From: Rhodospirillales bacterium | GTDB taxonomy: Bacteria; Pseudomonadota; Alphaproteobacteria; Reyranellales; Reyranellaceae | Direction of reading: 5' to 3' | DNA length: 64,000 bases | NCBI GenBank assembly: GCA_016699855.1 | Contig: CP064988.1 | Coordinates: 2,818,501-2,882,500 of the forward strand | Made by a program: the position numbers and the translations under genes | Notes under the pieces: generated by a model | What the model saw: only the letters and a program-made list of their open reading frames with translations | Told to the model about the DNA's origin: nothing | The model's database searches: none | In this document: positions 1 to 12,735 of the stretch, one piece after another | How positions within the stretch are numbered: the first letter of the stretch is position 1 | Layout of the letters: each line of letters starts with the position of its first letter

Positions 1-392
1 AGGTTGGCGTCCTTGATGACCTCGCGGTTCGCCTCGAAGATCTTCGGGTACTTGTTGGCGTCGCCGTAGTACTTCTTGGCGATGCCCGAGAGCGTGTCGC
101 CGGACACGATGATGTGGTACTGCGTGTCGTCCGACGGCGCCGCGCCGACCGAGCCGGCCAGCTTGACCTCGCCCACGCCCAGCACGTTGCCGGCCATCAG
201 GATGGCCTTCTCGAGCGCGTCGGAAGATTTCGGCGTGCCGCCCAGCTGCACGACGCCGTTCTCGAACGTGACCTCGAGGTTCTCGACGCCGGGGTTGTCG
301 GCCGCGATCATCGCCTTGATCTTCTCCGCCGGATCCTCGCCGGGGCCGAAGATCTTCTTGCCGATGGTCTTCACGAAATCGAACAGACCCAT
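1..392 (-). CDS. BON/LysM domain protein (Kbp/YgaU-like), C-terminus cut by window edge
   Basis: The minus-strand frame starts MGLFDFVKTIGKKIFG at 392 and runs off the left edge. About residues 25-75 look like a BON-type domain, with a conserved VTFENGVVQLGG stretch. A LysM motif begins near residue 92 (HIIVSGDTLSGIAKKYYGD). This order and the N-terminus match the Kbp/YgaU family of small potassium- and peptidoglycan-associated proteins, usually about 150 aa, so only a few residues should be missing. GAGGAG sits just upstream of the ATG. It has no signal peptide, as in E. coli Kbp, which is cytoplasmic and binds K+. The K+ role is family knowledge and is not visible here. Confidence 0.85.
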   Translation of the reverse strand, partial: MGLFDFVKTIGKKIFGPGEDPAEKIKAMIAADNPGVENLEVTFENGVVQLGGTPKSSDALEKAILMAGNVLGVGEVKLAGSVGAAPSDDTQYHIIVSGDTLSGIAKKYYGDANKYPKIFEANREVIKDAN

Positions 393-553
393 ATCGCTCT
401 CCTCGCATGCGCCGCGCGCGCGACGTCGGGGGACAACGCCATCATCCGCCGCGGATCGTCAATCCGGCCTGTTCGCGCGCGCGCGCGAATTGTGAACGGC
501 GGTTCTCGGGGGCGCGGCGCTTGCGCGGCCATCCGCCATCGCTACAACGGCGC

Positions 554-1627
554 ATGGCGAGAACCCGCGGCGAGAAGATCGACGGCTGGCTGAACCTGGA
601 CAAGCCGGCGGGCGTCAGTTCGGCCCAGGCCGTGGCGCGCGTGCGCCGGCTGTACGGCGCGGCCAAGGCCGGCCATGGCGGCACGCTCGATCCACTGGCC
701 ACGGGGGTGCTGCCGATCGCGCTGGGCGAGGCGACCAAGACCGTCGCCTGGGTGATGGACGGCGCCAAGGCCTACCGGTTCGCGATCCGCTGGGGCGTCG
801 CCACGGCGACCGACGACACCGAGGGCGAGCCGACGGCGACCTCCGACGTCCGTCCCGGCGCCGACGCCATCCGCGCCGCCCTACCGGCGTTCCGGGGCGA
901 GATCGCGCAGCGGCCGCCGTCGTTCTCCGCCCTGAAAGTGGGCGGCCGGCGCGCCTACGCGCTGGCCCGCGCCGGCGAGACCGTCGAACTGGCCGTCCGG
1001 CAGGTGCGGATCGACGCCATTTCACTGGTCGGAACGCCGGATGCCGACCACGCGGTCATCGAGATCCGCTGCGGCAAAGGCACCTATGTCCGGTCGCTGG
1101 CCCGCGACCTCGCCGTCGCTCTGGGCACCGTCGGCCACGTGGCGTGGCTGCGGCGGACCCTGTGCGGCCCCTTCGGCGAGGGCGACGCGGTCGGATTGGC
1201 GGCGTTGGAGGCGGCCGAAGCGCCCGTGGCGCCGGCCGAATCGCCCGCCGACGGGGCGAATCCGCTTTCCAAGCAAGATAATTTCGGGCATAGGTCCGCC
1301 CTTCTCGGGCGGCTACGGCCCGTCTCGACCGCGCTGGACGACATCCCGGCGCTGGCCTTGACGGACCGGCAGGCCGGCCGGCTCTCGCAAGGGCTGGCCG
1401 TCCGACTGTCCGAGATCGTCCGGCCCGACCCCGGTCTGCCGGACGCCGGCGATCCCGCCCGATCGCCGATGGGGACGATGTCGCCTGCCGAGGACCCGGC
1501 CGGACCCGACGCGACCGTCGCGGATGACCGCGACGCCATCGTGCGGGCCATGGCCGGCGACCGACTGGTGGCCATCGCCCGCATCGACGGCGAGGTGGTT
1601 CGTCCGGTCCGTGTCCTCAATCTTTGA
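554..1627 (+). CDS. truB: tRNA pseudouridine(55) synthase TruB
   Basis: Makes pseudouridine 55 in the T-loop of tRNAs. The N-terminus KIDGWLNLDKPAGVSSAQAV and the catalytic block GHGGTLDPLATGVLPI (Asp46) are diagnostic. The RPPSFSALKVGGRRAYALAR and CGKGTYVRSLARDL motifs follow. The frame is open upstream to 407, but homology starts at the ATG at 554. At 357 aa it is longer than the usual 300-320 aa. Two low-complexity stretches (about residues 220-255 and 295-330) interrupt the C-terminal part, and the family ending PVRVLNL is intact. The stop lies 14 bp before rpsO, giving the classic truB-rpsO-pnp order. Confidence 0.95.
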   Translation: MARTRGEKIDGWLNLDKPAGVSSAQAVARVRRLYGAAKAGHGGTLDPLATGVLPIALGEATKTVAWVMDGAKAYRFAIRWGVATATDDTEGEPTATSDVRPGADAIRAALPAFRGEIAQRPPSFSALKVGGRRAYALARAGETVELAVRQVRIDAISLVGTPDADHAVIEIRCGKGTYVRSLARDLAVALGTVGHVAWLRRTLCGPFGEGDAVGLAALEAAEAPVAPAESPADGANPLSKQDNFGHRSALLGRLRPVSTALDDIPALALTDRQAGRLSQGLAVRLSEIVRPDPGLPDAGDPARSPMGTMSPAEDPAGPDATVADDRDAIVRAMAGDRLVAIARIDGEVVRPVRVLNL

Positions 1628-1641
1628 CGCAGGAGTCCCCG

Positions 1642-1911
1642 ATGTCGATCCCCGCCGATCGCAAGACCGAAGTCGTGAAGCAGTACGCCCTCAAGGAGGG
1701 CGACACGGGTTCGCCCGAGGTGCAGGTCGCGCTCCTCTCCGAGCGCATCAACGGCCTCACCGAGCACTTCAAGACCCACATGAAGGACCACCATTCGCGC
1801 CGCGGCCTGCTCAAGATGGTCAGCCAGCGCCGCCGTCTGCTGGACTACCTCAAGGCCAACGACGTCAAGCGCTACGAGTCGCTGATCGAGCGTCTCAGCC
1901 TGCGCCGTTAG
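1642..1911 (+). CDS. rpsO: 30S ribosomal protein S15
   Basis: This 89-aa protein is exactly S15 length and starts MSIPADRKTEVVKQYA. It carries the family signature around GSPEVQVALLSERINGLTEHF, then HHSRRGLLKMVSQRRRLLDYL. It binds 16S rRNA early in 30S assembly. The reading frame is open from 1624, but the AGGAG at 1631-1635 is correctly spaced for the ATG at 1642, and that start gives the canonical N-terminus. It lies between truB and pnp, and a strong hairpin terminator follows within 12 bp. Confidence 0.98.
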   Translation: MSIPADRKTEVVKQYALKEGDTGSPEVQVALLSERINGLTEHFKTHMKDHHSRRGLLKMVSQRRRLLDYLKANDVKRYESLIERLSLRR

Positions 1912-1921
1912 CTCCAGTTCG

Positions 1922-1947
1922 GGCCCCGTCCTCGCGACGGGGCCTTT
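1922..1947 (+). terminator. Rho-independent terminator after rpsO
   Basis: A perfect 9-bp GC stem (GGCCCCGTC / GACGGGGCC, 1922-1930 and 1936-1944) with loop CTCGC is followed by TTT. It sits 10 bp after the rpsO stop. In many bacteria RNase processing between rpsO and pnp also occurs here, but only the terminator is visible. Confidence 0.85.
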
Positions 1948-2126
1948 CCGTGTCGGCGCGCCGATCCTCCGCCCCAGTGGTCGGACGGCGCCGGTACCAG
2001 TCAGCGCAACCGGTCGGACCAAGGGCGAGAAGCGAGGAGTCCGGTCGGTCCCGGAGCCGCATGGGGCGGCGCCGGGCGGTTCCCGTCGCGGAGGCGCGGA
2101 GCCGGTAGGAAGGAAGGATGGACAAT

Positions 2127-4319
<2,193 letters not shown>

Positions 4320-4357
4320 CCGGCCGCGGCCGGCGGCCGCGTCCTCCGACACGACGA

Positions 4358-4387
4358 ACGGCGGCCTGAAGGGCCGCCGTTTTCGTT
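4358..4387 (+). terminator. Rho-independent terminator after pnp
   Basis: Stem ACGGCGGCC / GGCCGCCGT (4358-4366 and 4372-4380), loop TGAAG, then TTTCGTT. It lies about 40 bp after the pnp stop. Confidence 0.85.
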
Positions 4388-4499
4388 GGTGGCGGCGAAT
4401 CGGACTTGCCCGGCCCGGCGGCGGCGCCTAAGTCGGGCGTGTGATGTGATTATGCCGTGAACCACAGTCGGGGCGCGGTAAATTGATCGGGAGAGCGCC

Positions 4500-5459
<960 letters not shown>

Positions 5460-5514
5460 CCCCGGTCGCCCGGCGGCCATCGTCGGGCGCGCCGCTTTCG
5501 GCTAGGCTCGCGCC

Positions 5515-6348
5515 ATGGACCTCGACTTCACCGAAGCCGAGCTGCGGCGCTACGCGCGGCACATCATCCTGCCGGAGATCGGCGGCGCCGGGCAGGCGCG
5601 GCTGCGCGCGGCGCGCGTTCTGGTGGTCGGCGCCGGCGGGCTCGGCGCGCCGCTGCTGCAGTATCTCGCCGCCGCCGGGGTCGGCGCGATCGGCGTCGTC
5701 GACGACGACACGGTCGACCTCTCGAACCTGCAGCGCCAGGTGATCCACCGCACCGCCGATATCGGCGCCGCCAAGGTCGACAGCGCCGCGCGCGCGATCG
5801 CCGACATCAATCCGTCGACGCGGGTCGAGACGCTGCGGGCGCGGCTGACGGTGGACAACGTCCTCGACCTCGTCGGCCGCTACGATCTCGTCGCCGACGG
5901 CTCCGACAATTTCGCGACGCGCTACCTGCTGTCCGACGCGTGCTTCCTCGCGCGGCGTCCGCTGGTGTCCGCCGCGATCCTGCGGTTCGAGGGCCAGCTC
6001 TCGACCTGGAAGCCGCATCTCGGCGCGCCGCATCCCTGCTACCGCTGCCTGTTCGCCGACCCGCCGCCGCCGGAGAGCGTGCCGAGCTGCGCCGCCGCCG
6101 GCGTGCTCGGCGCCATGGCCGGCACCGTCGGCGCGTGGCAGGCGACCGAGGTGGTGAAGGAGATCCTCGGCGTCGGCGCGTCGCTGTCGGGCACGCTGCT
6201 GCTCTACGACGCGCTCGACGCGCGGGTCGAACGCCTGTCGGTGGCGCGGCGCGACGACTGCCCGCTGTGCGGCCCGTCGCCGGAGATCACGTCGCTCGAC
6301 TCGCCGCGCGCGCGGGCCAGCTACGCCGAGGTGTATTGTGGCGGATGA
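5515..6348 (+). CDS. moeB: ThiF/MoeB/HesA-family E1-like adenylyltransferase
   Basis: Activates the C-terminus of a ubiquitin-like sulfur carrier (MoaD or ThiS) by adenylation. The Rossmann motif GAGGLGAPLLQYLAAAGVG (about residues 40-58), the acidic loop VDDDTVDLSNLQRQV and the DGSDNFATRYL segment are classic. Two zinc CxxC motifs (CYRC and CPLC) lie near 180 and 254. There is no C-terminal rhodanese domain, so it is a short MoeB/ThiF of 277 aa. The downstream DsrE-like gene overlaps its last 11 bp, so the two are translationally coupled. MoeB versus ThiF cannot be settled without finding moaD or thiS elsewhere. Confidence 0.9.
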   Translation: MDLDFTEAELRRYARHIILPEIGGAGQARLRAARVLVVGAGGLGAPLLQYLAAAGVGAIGVVDDDTVDLSNLQRQVIHRTADIGAAKVDSAARAIADINPSTRVETLRARLTVDNVLDLVGRYDLVADGSDNFATRYLLSDACFLARRPLVSAAILRFEGQLSTWKPHLGAPHPCYRCLFADPPPPESVPSCAAAGVLGAMAGTVGAWQATEVVKEILGVGASLSGTLLLYDALDARVERLSVARRDDCPLCGPSPEITSLDSPRARASYAEVYCGG

Positions 6349-6811
6349 CAATCCGACGCTCTCGGTGATCGCGATCTCGGGCGAGTACGAGCGCGTGCAC
6401 TACGCGCTGGCGATGGTGGCCGGCGCGCTGGCGGTCGGCCGCAAGGCCAACCTGTTCCTGACCCACGGCGCGATCCGCGCGCTGACCCGCGACGCCGGCG
6501 GGCGGGAGGGCTGGAAGGCGCTGCCGGCCGACGCGCAGGCGCATGACGATCAACCGACGGCCGGCGGCATCGGCGACCTCGACGCCGGCGCGGTGCGCGA
6601 CGCGGCGTTGCGCGAGCGCGGCGTCGGCGATTTCGAGACGTTGCTATCGGCTTGCGTCGAGCTCGGCGCGCGCATCATCGTCTGCGAGATGGGTCTGCGG
6701 GCGCAGGGCATCGACGCGGGATCGATCCGACGCGACGTGCCGCACGAGATCGCGGGAATCGTCACGCTGCTCGCCGCAACGCCGGCCGGTGCGCATCTGG
6801 TGACCGTGTGA
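6338..6811 (+). CDS. DsrE/DsrF-like (TusD-fold) small protein
   Basis: The 157-aa protein begins at a GTG inside the end of moeB. It has an N-terminal strand-helix (TLSVIAISGEYERVHYALAMVAGALAVG), a central LSACVELGARIIVCEMGLRAQGI with two cysteines, and a short C-terminal helix. These features match the DsrE-like fold of sulfur-relay and putative peroxiredoxin-like proteins. The Cys in IIVCEMG is at the position used for persulfide transfer in DsrE/TusD, so coupling to the upstream E1-like enzyme is attractive. That function is inference. A plausible alternative is a generic DsrE-family protein with no sulfur role. Confidence 0.75.
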   Translation: MADDNPTLSVIAISGEYERVHYALAMVAGALAVGRKANLFLTHGAIRALTRDAGGREGWKALPADAQAHDDQPTAGGIGDLDAGAVRDAALRERGVGDFETLLSACVELGARIIVCEMGLRAQGIDAGSIRRDVPHEIAGIVTLLAATPAGAHLVTV

Positions 6812-7054
6812 CCACGCTGTGACGAGTGGCGTCGGCGCATGGCCGGCACGCGTTCCGCGAGCGAAACCGCGGTTCGCCTCCTCGGCCGCGCGCGCATCGC
6901 CTCGGTCCGGCGGCGGAGGCCGCGCCGGGCCGTCCGTGGGGGATCGGCTCGAGCGGTTGCTGGCCGGGACCCTGCGGGTCTTCGTCGCGGTTTCGGGCGC
7001 CGCGTGCCGCCCGATCCGGCGGCGGCGGCGACGCCGCCGTTCCCCTGGCCGGCG

Positions 7055-7725
<671 letters not shown>

Positions 7726-7832
7726 GGCGGTTCTCCTCGACCGGTGGTCAGGCCGTGAATCTGGGCAGCCGCCGCGCCCCGGTCAACCGCCCGGCACCGG
7801 GTCGTGAACCGGCGCGAGGTCGGCCCGCGCGG

Positions 7833-8219
7833 TCAGCGCCAGACCGGCGAGGTGAAGATGCCGACGACGCAGAACAGGCCGGCGGACCACGCCAGCGAGC
7901 GCGGCGTCGGCCGGTCGGTCACGTAGCAGAATAGATAGACGAGCCGCAGCGCGATGAAGGCGATGGCGAGCTGGTCGACGCGGGGATGCGCGCCGCCCAC
8001 TTGCTGCGCCACCAGCACCGCGGCGGCGAAGAGTGGAAACGCCTCGAAGCCGTTGAGATGGGCGGCCAGCGCGCGCCGGCGGAATCCGTCGGTCTGCTTC
8101 GCCGCCCAGCCGCGCGGATCGGCATTGTCGTAGCCGGGCCCCGATTTCGCGATCAGGACGGCGGCGTAGGGCAGCAATCCGGCCACCAGCACGCACCACA
8201 GGGCGACGCTCACGGGCAT
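7833..8219 (-). CDS. MAPEG-family membrane protein
   Basis: The 128-aa protein has four hydrophobic segments, near residues 4-24, 58-76, 84-102 and 108-124. It has the MAPEG pattern with AAHLNGFEAFPLFAAAVLVAQ in the centre and a C-terminal RLVYLFCYVTDRPTPRSLAWSAG. MAPEG relatives of eukaryotic leukotriene/glutathione enzymes are common in Alphaproteobacteria and their substrates are unknown. It lies 28 bp downstream of the PcaB-type lyase on the same strand and may be the last gene of the fabA-led run. Confidence 0.8.
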   Translation of the reverse strand: MPVSVALWCVLVAGLLPYAAVLIAKSGPGYDNADPRGWAAKQTDGFRRRALAAHLNGFEAFPLFAAAVLVAQQVGGAHPRVDQLAIAFIALRLVYLFCYVTDRPTPRSLAWSAGLFCVVGIFTSPVWR

Positions 8220-8247
8220 TCTCCTTCGGATCGGGCGCGGCGTCCCG

Positions 8248-9588
8248 TCAACGGTCGCCGAGGACGCGGTCGACCATGACCGGCGCCAGGCCGAGATAGT
8301 TCGCCGGATCGCAAAGCCGCGCCAGCGCGTCCCGGTCGAGATGCTTCGCGATCTCGGCCGACTCCAGCAGCGCGTCGAGCAGCGTGCCGCCGCGCTCCGC
8401 CGCCAGCCGGCAGGAATCGTAGACCAGATCGTGCGCCGGTTGGCGGCCGATGAACGGCGCCAGCCCCATCATCACGGCCTCCGCGACGATCAGGCCGGAG
8501 GTGATATCGAGGTTGCGGCGCATGCGGGCGGCGTCGACGATCAGGCCGCCGAGCATGAACTTCGCCTGGTGGAGCGCGCTGGCGGTGGCGAGGAACGCCT
8601 CCGGGATCGCCGCCCATTCGACGTGCCACGGACCGGTGGCGCGCTCGAAATCCGTCACCAGCGAATCGAGCATCAGCCCGGCCTGCTGGCGCGCGATCTT
8701 CGAGGCCGCGAGGATCAGCTCCGAGGAGATCGGATTGCGCTTCTGCGGCATCGTGCTCGACGCGCCGCGGCCGTGCACGAACGGCTCGAACGCCTCGCCG
8801 AACTCCGTCGCCATCATCATCATCACGTCGAACGCGATCTTGCCCAGCGAACCGGCCAGCAGCGCGAGCGCGTTCACGACCTCGGCCAGCCCGTCGCGCG
8901 CCACGTGCCAGGTCGAGGCCGGCACGCCGAGCCCGAGCTCCGCCGCCAGCTCGCGCTGCGCGTCGAGGCCCTTGGCGCCGATCGACGCCAGGGTGCCGGC
9001 GGCGCCGGCGAACTGCACGACCAGCACCCGCGGACGCAGCTGCGCCAGACGCTCGGCGTGGCGGTCCAGCGCCGCCAGCCAGATCGCCGCCTTGTAGCCG
9101 AAGGTGACGGGCAGGGCCTGCTGGAGGTGCGTGCGGCCGGCCATCGGCGTGTCGCGGTGCTTGCGCGCCAGCGCCGCCAGCGCGCGCCGCGTCGCGTCGA
9201 GGTCGTCCGCGACAAGGTCGAGCGCGGCGCGCACCTGCAGCACCACGGCTGTATCCATGATGTCCTGGGTGGTGGCGCCCCAGTGCACGTAGCGGCCGGC
9301 CTCGCCGCACAGCTTCGACATCTGCGCCACGACCGGCAGGATCGGATAGCCGACGATCTCGGTTTCGCGCTTCAGGCGCTCGAAATCCAGCGTGATCGCC
9401 CCGGCCGCGGCGGCGATCGCCTCGCCCGCCTCGGCGGGGATCACCCCGGCGCGCGACTCGGCGCGCGCCAGCGCGATCTCGACCTCGACGTAGCGCGCCA
9501 CGGTGGCGCGGTCGTCGAACACCGCGCGCATCGCGGGCGTGCCGAACATGTCGCGGAACAGGCCGGAGTCGAAGACGGTGCTGCCCAT
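8248..9588 (-). CDS. Adenylosuccinate lyase/3-carboxy-cis,cis-muconate cycloisomerase family protein
   Basis: The 446-aa protein has the three signatures of the fumarase/aspartase superfamily. These are the HWGATTQDIMDTA block near residue 95, GRTHLQQALPVTFGYKAAIW near 145, and the signature loop GASSTMPQKRNP near 270. Overall similarity and the VFDSGLFRDMFGTP start favour a PcaB-like cycloisomerase (protocatechuate pathway) over PurB. The other pca genes are not next to it, so the substrate is uncertain. It ends the fabA-fabB-fabI-VOC run with only a 9-bp gap to the VOC gene. Confidence 0.85.
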   Translation of the reverse strand: MGSTVFDSGLFRDMFGTPAMRAVFDDRATVARYVEVEIALARAESRAGVIPAEAGEAIAAAAGAITLDFERLKRETEIVGYPILPVVAQMSKLCGEAGRYVHWGATTQDIMDTAVVLQVRAALDLVADDLDATRRALAALARKHRDTPMAGRTHLQQALPVTFGYKAAIWLAALDRHAERLAQLRPRVLVVQFAGAAGTLASIGAKGLDAQRELAAELGLGVPASTWHVARDGLAEVVNALALLAGSLGKIAFDVMMMMATEFGEAFEPFVHGRGASSTMPQKRNPISSELILAASKIARQQAGLMLDSLVTDFERATGPWHVEWAAIPEAFLATASALHQAKFMLGGLIVDAARMRRNLDITSGLIVAEAVMMGLAPFIGRQPAHDLVYDSCRLAAERGGTLLDALLESAEIAKHLDRDALARLCDPANYLGLAPVMVDRVLGDR

Positions 9589-9597
9589 GGTCCCTGC

Positions 9598-9984
9598 TCA
9601 CTCCGGTCCGTGGCAGACCGCCTCGATGTTGTGCCCGTCGGGATCGTTGACGAACGCGCCGTAGTACGACGGATGGTAGGCGGGCCTCGGCCCCGGCGGT
9701 CCGTTGTCGACGCCGCCGGCGGCCAGGGCGGCGGCGTGGAACGCGCGCACCACGCCGCGGTCGGGCGCGGTGAACGCGACATGGGCGCCGCGTCCGGCCG
9801 GGCCGGCCCGCGCGCCGATCCAGAAGGTCGGATCGCCGTCGCGGCCGAAGCCGGCGAACGCCTCGCCGCGCAGGATCTCGACGATCCCCAGCGGCGCCAG
9901 CGCGGCGCGGTAGAAAGCGGTGGACCGCGCCAGATCGGCGACGCCCAAGGTTACATGGTCGAAGATGCGGGAGGGCCGGTCCAC
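9598..9984 (-). CDS. VOC (glyoxalase/bleomycin resistance) family protein
   Basis: The 128-aa protein begins at a GTG at 9984 preceded by GGAG, with no in-frame ATG near the conserved start. It opens with RIFDHVTLGVADLARSTAFYRAAL and ends FVNDPDGHNIEAVCH, the two metal-ligand edges typical of single-domain VOC proteins. The middle (GRGAHVAFTAPDRGVVRAFHAAALAAGG) matches the lactoylglutathione-lyase-like subgroup. No substrate can be assigned. It lies 41 bp after fabI on the same strand. Confidence 0.85.
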   Translation of the reverse strand: MDRPSRIFDHVTLGVADLARSTAFYRAALAPLGIVEILRGEAFAGFGRDGDPTFWIGARAGPAGRGAHVAFTAPDRGVVRAFHAAALAAGGVDNGPPGPRPAYHPSYYGAFVNDPDGHNIEAVCHGPE

Positions 9985-10025
9985 CAACGTCTCCGTCGAG
10001 CCCGCCGAACGGCGCGGCCGCGCGC

Positions 10026-10919
10026 TCAGTCCGGCGCGCCGTTGCTGGTCGGCGGCGGCGGCGCCATGCCCATCACGTGGTAGCCGGAATCGACGTGGTG
10101 CACCTCGCCGGTGACGCCGGCCGACAGGTCCGACAACAGGTAGAGCGCGGCGCCGCCGACATCGGCCTGGTCGATGTTGCGGCGCAGAGGCGAGACCTCG
10201 CGCGACGTGCGGTAGACGTAGCGGCCGTCGCCGATCACCGCCGCCGCCAGGGTGCGCATCGGTCCGGCCGAGATGGCGTTGACGCGGATCGCCTTCGAGC
10301 CGAGGTCGGAAGCCAGGTAGCGCACGCTCGATTCCAGCGCCGCCTTGGCGACGCCCATGACGTTGTAGCTCGGCATCACGCTGCGCGCGCCGCTGTAGGT
10401 CAGGGTCAGAAGGCTGCCGCCGCGCGTCATCAGCGGCTCGGCGCGCCGCGCGATGTCGGTGAACGAGTAGCAGGAGATCGTCAGGCTGCGCTGGAAATTG
10501 CTGCGGCTGGTGTCGACGTAGCGGCCCTTCAGCTCGTCCTTGTCGGAGAAGGCGATGGCGTGGACCACGAAATCGAGCGTCCCCCATTCCTTCGTCAGCG
10601 TCGCGAACAGCGCGTCGAGGCTGGCCTCGTCCTCGACATCGGCCGGCAGCACGAGCTTGGCGCCCAGCGACTCGACCAGCGGCTTGACGCGCTGGCCGAA
10701 CGTGTCGCCCTGGTAGGTGAAGGCGAGGTCGGCGCCGGCGGCGTGGCAGGCCCTGGCGATGCCCCAGGCGATCGAGCGGTCGTTGGCGACGCCCATGATC
10801 AGGCCCTTGCGGCCCATCATCAGGCCGGAGGCGCGGATCGCGGCCTCGCCGGCCGGCGACGACCGGCCGTTGCCGGTGTCGGGCGCGAGGACGGGGCCGC
10901 GCATGGCGGCGGGGATCAC
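10026..10919 (-). CDS. fabI: Enoyl-[acyl-carrier-protein] reductase (NADH) FabI
   Basis: Last step of each fatty-acid elongation cycle. The FabI signatures are present: GLIMGVANDRSIAWGIA for NADH binding, HAIAFSDKDELKGRYVDTS, and the catalytic tyrosine and lysine in SYNVMGVAKAALE. The nominal GTG start at 10919 overlaps the fabB stop (GTGA). Homology only begins near residue 34 (LMMGRKGLIMG), so an internal ATG near 10820 is possible and the 33-aa leader has no obvious role. Co-transcription with fabA and fabB is a conserved alphaproteobacterial arrangement. Confidence 0.93.
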   Translation of the reverse strand: MIPAAMRGPVLAPDTGNGRSSPAGEAAIRASGLMMGRKGLIMGVANDRSIAWGIARACHAAGADLAFTYQGDTFGQRVKPLVESLGAKLVLPADVEDEASLDALFATLTKEWGTLDFVVHAIAFSDKDELKGRYVDTSRSNFQRSLTISCYSFTDIARRAEPLMTRGGSLLTLTYSGARSVMPSYNVMGVAKAALESSVRYLASDLGSKAIRVNAISAGPMRTLAAAVIGDGRYVYRTSREVSPLRRNIDQADVGGAALYLLSDLSAGVTGEVHHVDSGYHVMGMAPPPPTSNGAPD

Positions 10920-12147
10920 GACGGCACCCGGCGGAACGCGAGCACGGCGTTGGTGCCGCCGAAGCCGAAGCTGTTGGACATCACCGTCTCCAGCCCCGCG
11001 CGGTCGATCCGCTCGCGGACGATGGGCATGCCGTCGGCGCCGGGATCGAGGTTCTCGATGTTGGCCGAGGCGGCGAGGAAGTCGTCGCGCATCATCAGCA
11101 GGGAGTAGATCACCTCGTGCGCGCCGGTGGCGCCCTGGCTGTGCCCGGTCAGCGACTTGGTCGAGCTGATCCGGGGCACCTCGGCGCCGAACACCTCGCG
11201 GATGGCGTCGAGCTCGGTGATGTCGCCCACCGGCGTCGAGGTGCCGTGGGTGTTGATGTAATCGACGCGGCCGTTCCAGCCGTTGCCGGCGAAGCCGGCT
11301 AGCGCCAGCCGCATGGCGCGCACCGCGCCCTCGCCGGAGGGCGCCACCATGTCGGCGCCGTCGCCCGACGCGCCGTAGCCGACCAGCTCGCCGTAGATCT
11401 TCGCGCCGCGCGCCTTCGCCGTCTCGTACTCCTCCAGCACGACGACGCCGCCGCCGCCGGAGATCACGAAGCCGTCGCGGTCTCGGTCGTAGGCGCGGCT
11501 GGCCCGCTGCGGCGTGTCGTTGTACTTCGACGACATCGCGCCCATGGCGTCGAACAGCACCGACAGGGTCCAGTCCAGCTCCTCGCCGCCGCCGGCGAAC
11601 ATGCGGTCGGCCTTGCCGAGCATGATCGTCTCGGCGGCGTTGCCGACGCAGTGCGCCGAGGTCGAGCAGGCCGACGTGATCGAGTAGGTCGGGCCCTTGA
11701 TCCGGTAGGCGGTGCCGAGGTTGGCGGAGACGGTGCTCGACATCGCGCGGGGCACCTGGAACGGGCCGACCCGCTTGGGCCCCTTCTCCTTGGCGGTGAT
11801 CGCCGACCTGCGATCGCGCCGGTGGTCGGGCCGCCGGAGCCGGCGATCAGGCCGGTGCGGTCGTTGGACACCTCGGCGTCGCTCAGGCCCGCGTCGGCGA
11901 TCGCCTCCTTCATGGCGACCCAGGCGTAGGCCGCGCCGTCGCCCATGAAGCGCCGCAGCCGGCGGTCGACGAGCGCGTCGAGGTCGACCTTCAGCGTGCC
12001 GTGGATCTGCGAGCGGAAGCCGAGGTCGCGGTAGACCGGCGCGAACTCGATGCCCGAGCGTCCCAGCTTCAGCGATTCGGCCGCCTCGGCGACGTTGCTG
12101 CCGATGCTGGAGACGATGCCGAGGCCGGTGACGACGACGCGGCGCAC
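10916..12147 (-). CDS. fabB: 3-oxoacyl-ACP synthase I FabB, one frameshift
   Basis: KAS I of unsaturated fatty-acid synthesis. The N-terminal part (MRRVVVTGLGIVSSIGSNV to AGSGGPTTGAI) reads from 12147. The remainder (VPRAMSSTVSANLGTAYRIKG onward) is in another frame. It has the active-site cysteine in ITSACSTSAHCVGNAAE, the histidines in NTHGTSTPVGD and GHSQGATGAHE, and the NSFGFGGTNA end. The frames join near 11814-11825, where one base appears lost before the codons for ITAKEKGPKR. Both halves are fully conserved and the gene is normally essential, so an assembly indel is more likely than a pseudogene. It starts 2 bp after fabA. Confidence 0.9.
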
Positions 12148-12148
12148 G

Positions 12149-12661
12149 TCAGGCCGCCTGCGGCACGAACAGGCCGACCTTCATGTCGTTGGCCTCGTAG
12201 ATCGGCTGCCCGTCGGCCTCCATGATGCCGTCGGCGATGCCCAGCACCAGCCGGCGCAGGATCACGCGCTTCATGTTGATGCGGTAGGTGACGCGCTTGA
12301 TCGCCGGCGTCACCATGCCCGTGAATTTGACCTCGCCCACGCCGAGCGCGCGGCCGCGGCCCGGCGCCTTCATCCAGCCTAGGAAGAAGCCGCAGAGCTG
12401 CCACATGGCGTCGAGGCCGAGGCAGCCCGGCATCACCGGATCGCCGTGGAAATGGACCGGGAAGAACCAGAGGTCGGGCTTCACGTCGAGCTCGGCGACG
12501 ATCTCGCCCTTGTCGAACTTGCCGCCCTTCTCCGCGATGTGCGTGATGCGGTCGAACATCAGCATCGGCGGCAGCGGCAGCTGCGCGTTGCCCGGCCCGA
12601 ACAGCAGGCCTTTGGCGCACTGGATGAGCTCGTCGTAGCCGTAGGAATTCTTGCCGCTCAC
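12149..12661 (-). CDS. fabA: 3-hydroxydecanoyl-ACP dehydratase/isomerase FabA
   Basis: Dehydrates 3-hydroxydecanoyl-ACP and isomerises trans-2 to cis-3-decenoyl-ACP, the branch point to unsaturated fatty acids. The 170-aa length is canonical. The active-site histidine and aspartate lie in VHFHGDPVMPGCLGLDAMWQ. The MLMFDRITHI and GEVKFTGMVTP segments are also diagnostic. It is the first gene of fabA-fabB-fabI and is divergent from irr. The 150-bp gap holds a 21-bp perfect palindrome. Confidence 0.96.
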   Translation of the reverse strand: MSGKNSYGYDELIQCAKGLLFGPGNAQLPLPPMLMFDRITHIAEKGGKFDKGEIVAELDVKPDLWFFPVHFHGDPVMPGCLGLDAMWQLCGFFLGWMKAPGRGRALGVGEVKFTGMVTPAIKRVTYRINMKRVILRRLVLGIADGIMEADGQPIYEANDMKVGLFVPQAA

Positions 12662-12735
12662 GTGCCGACCCGCGTCTGTATGCCGGCCCCGCCGGCGGTA
12701 AAATATCGAGGCATTCCTAACAGATAGGGCGCGGG

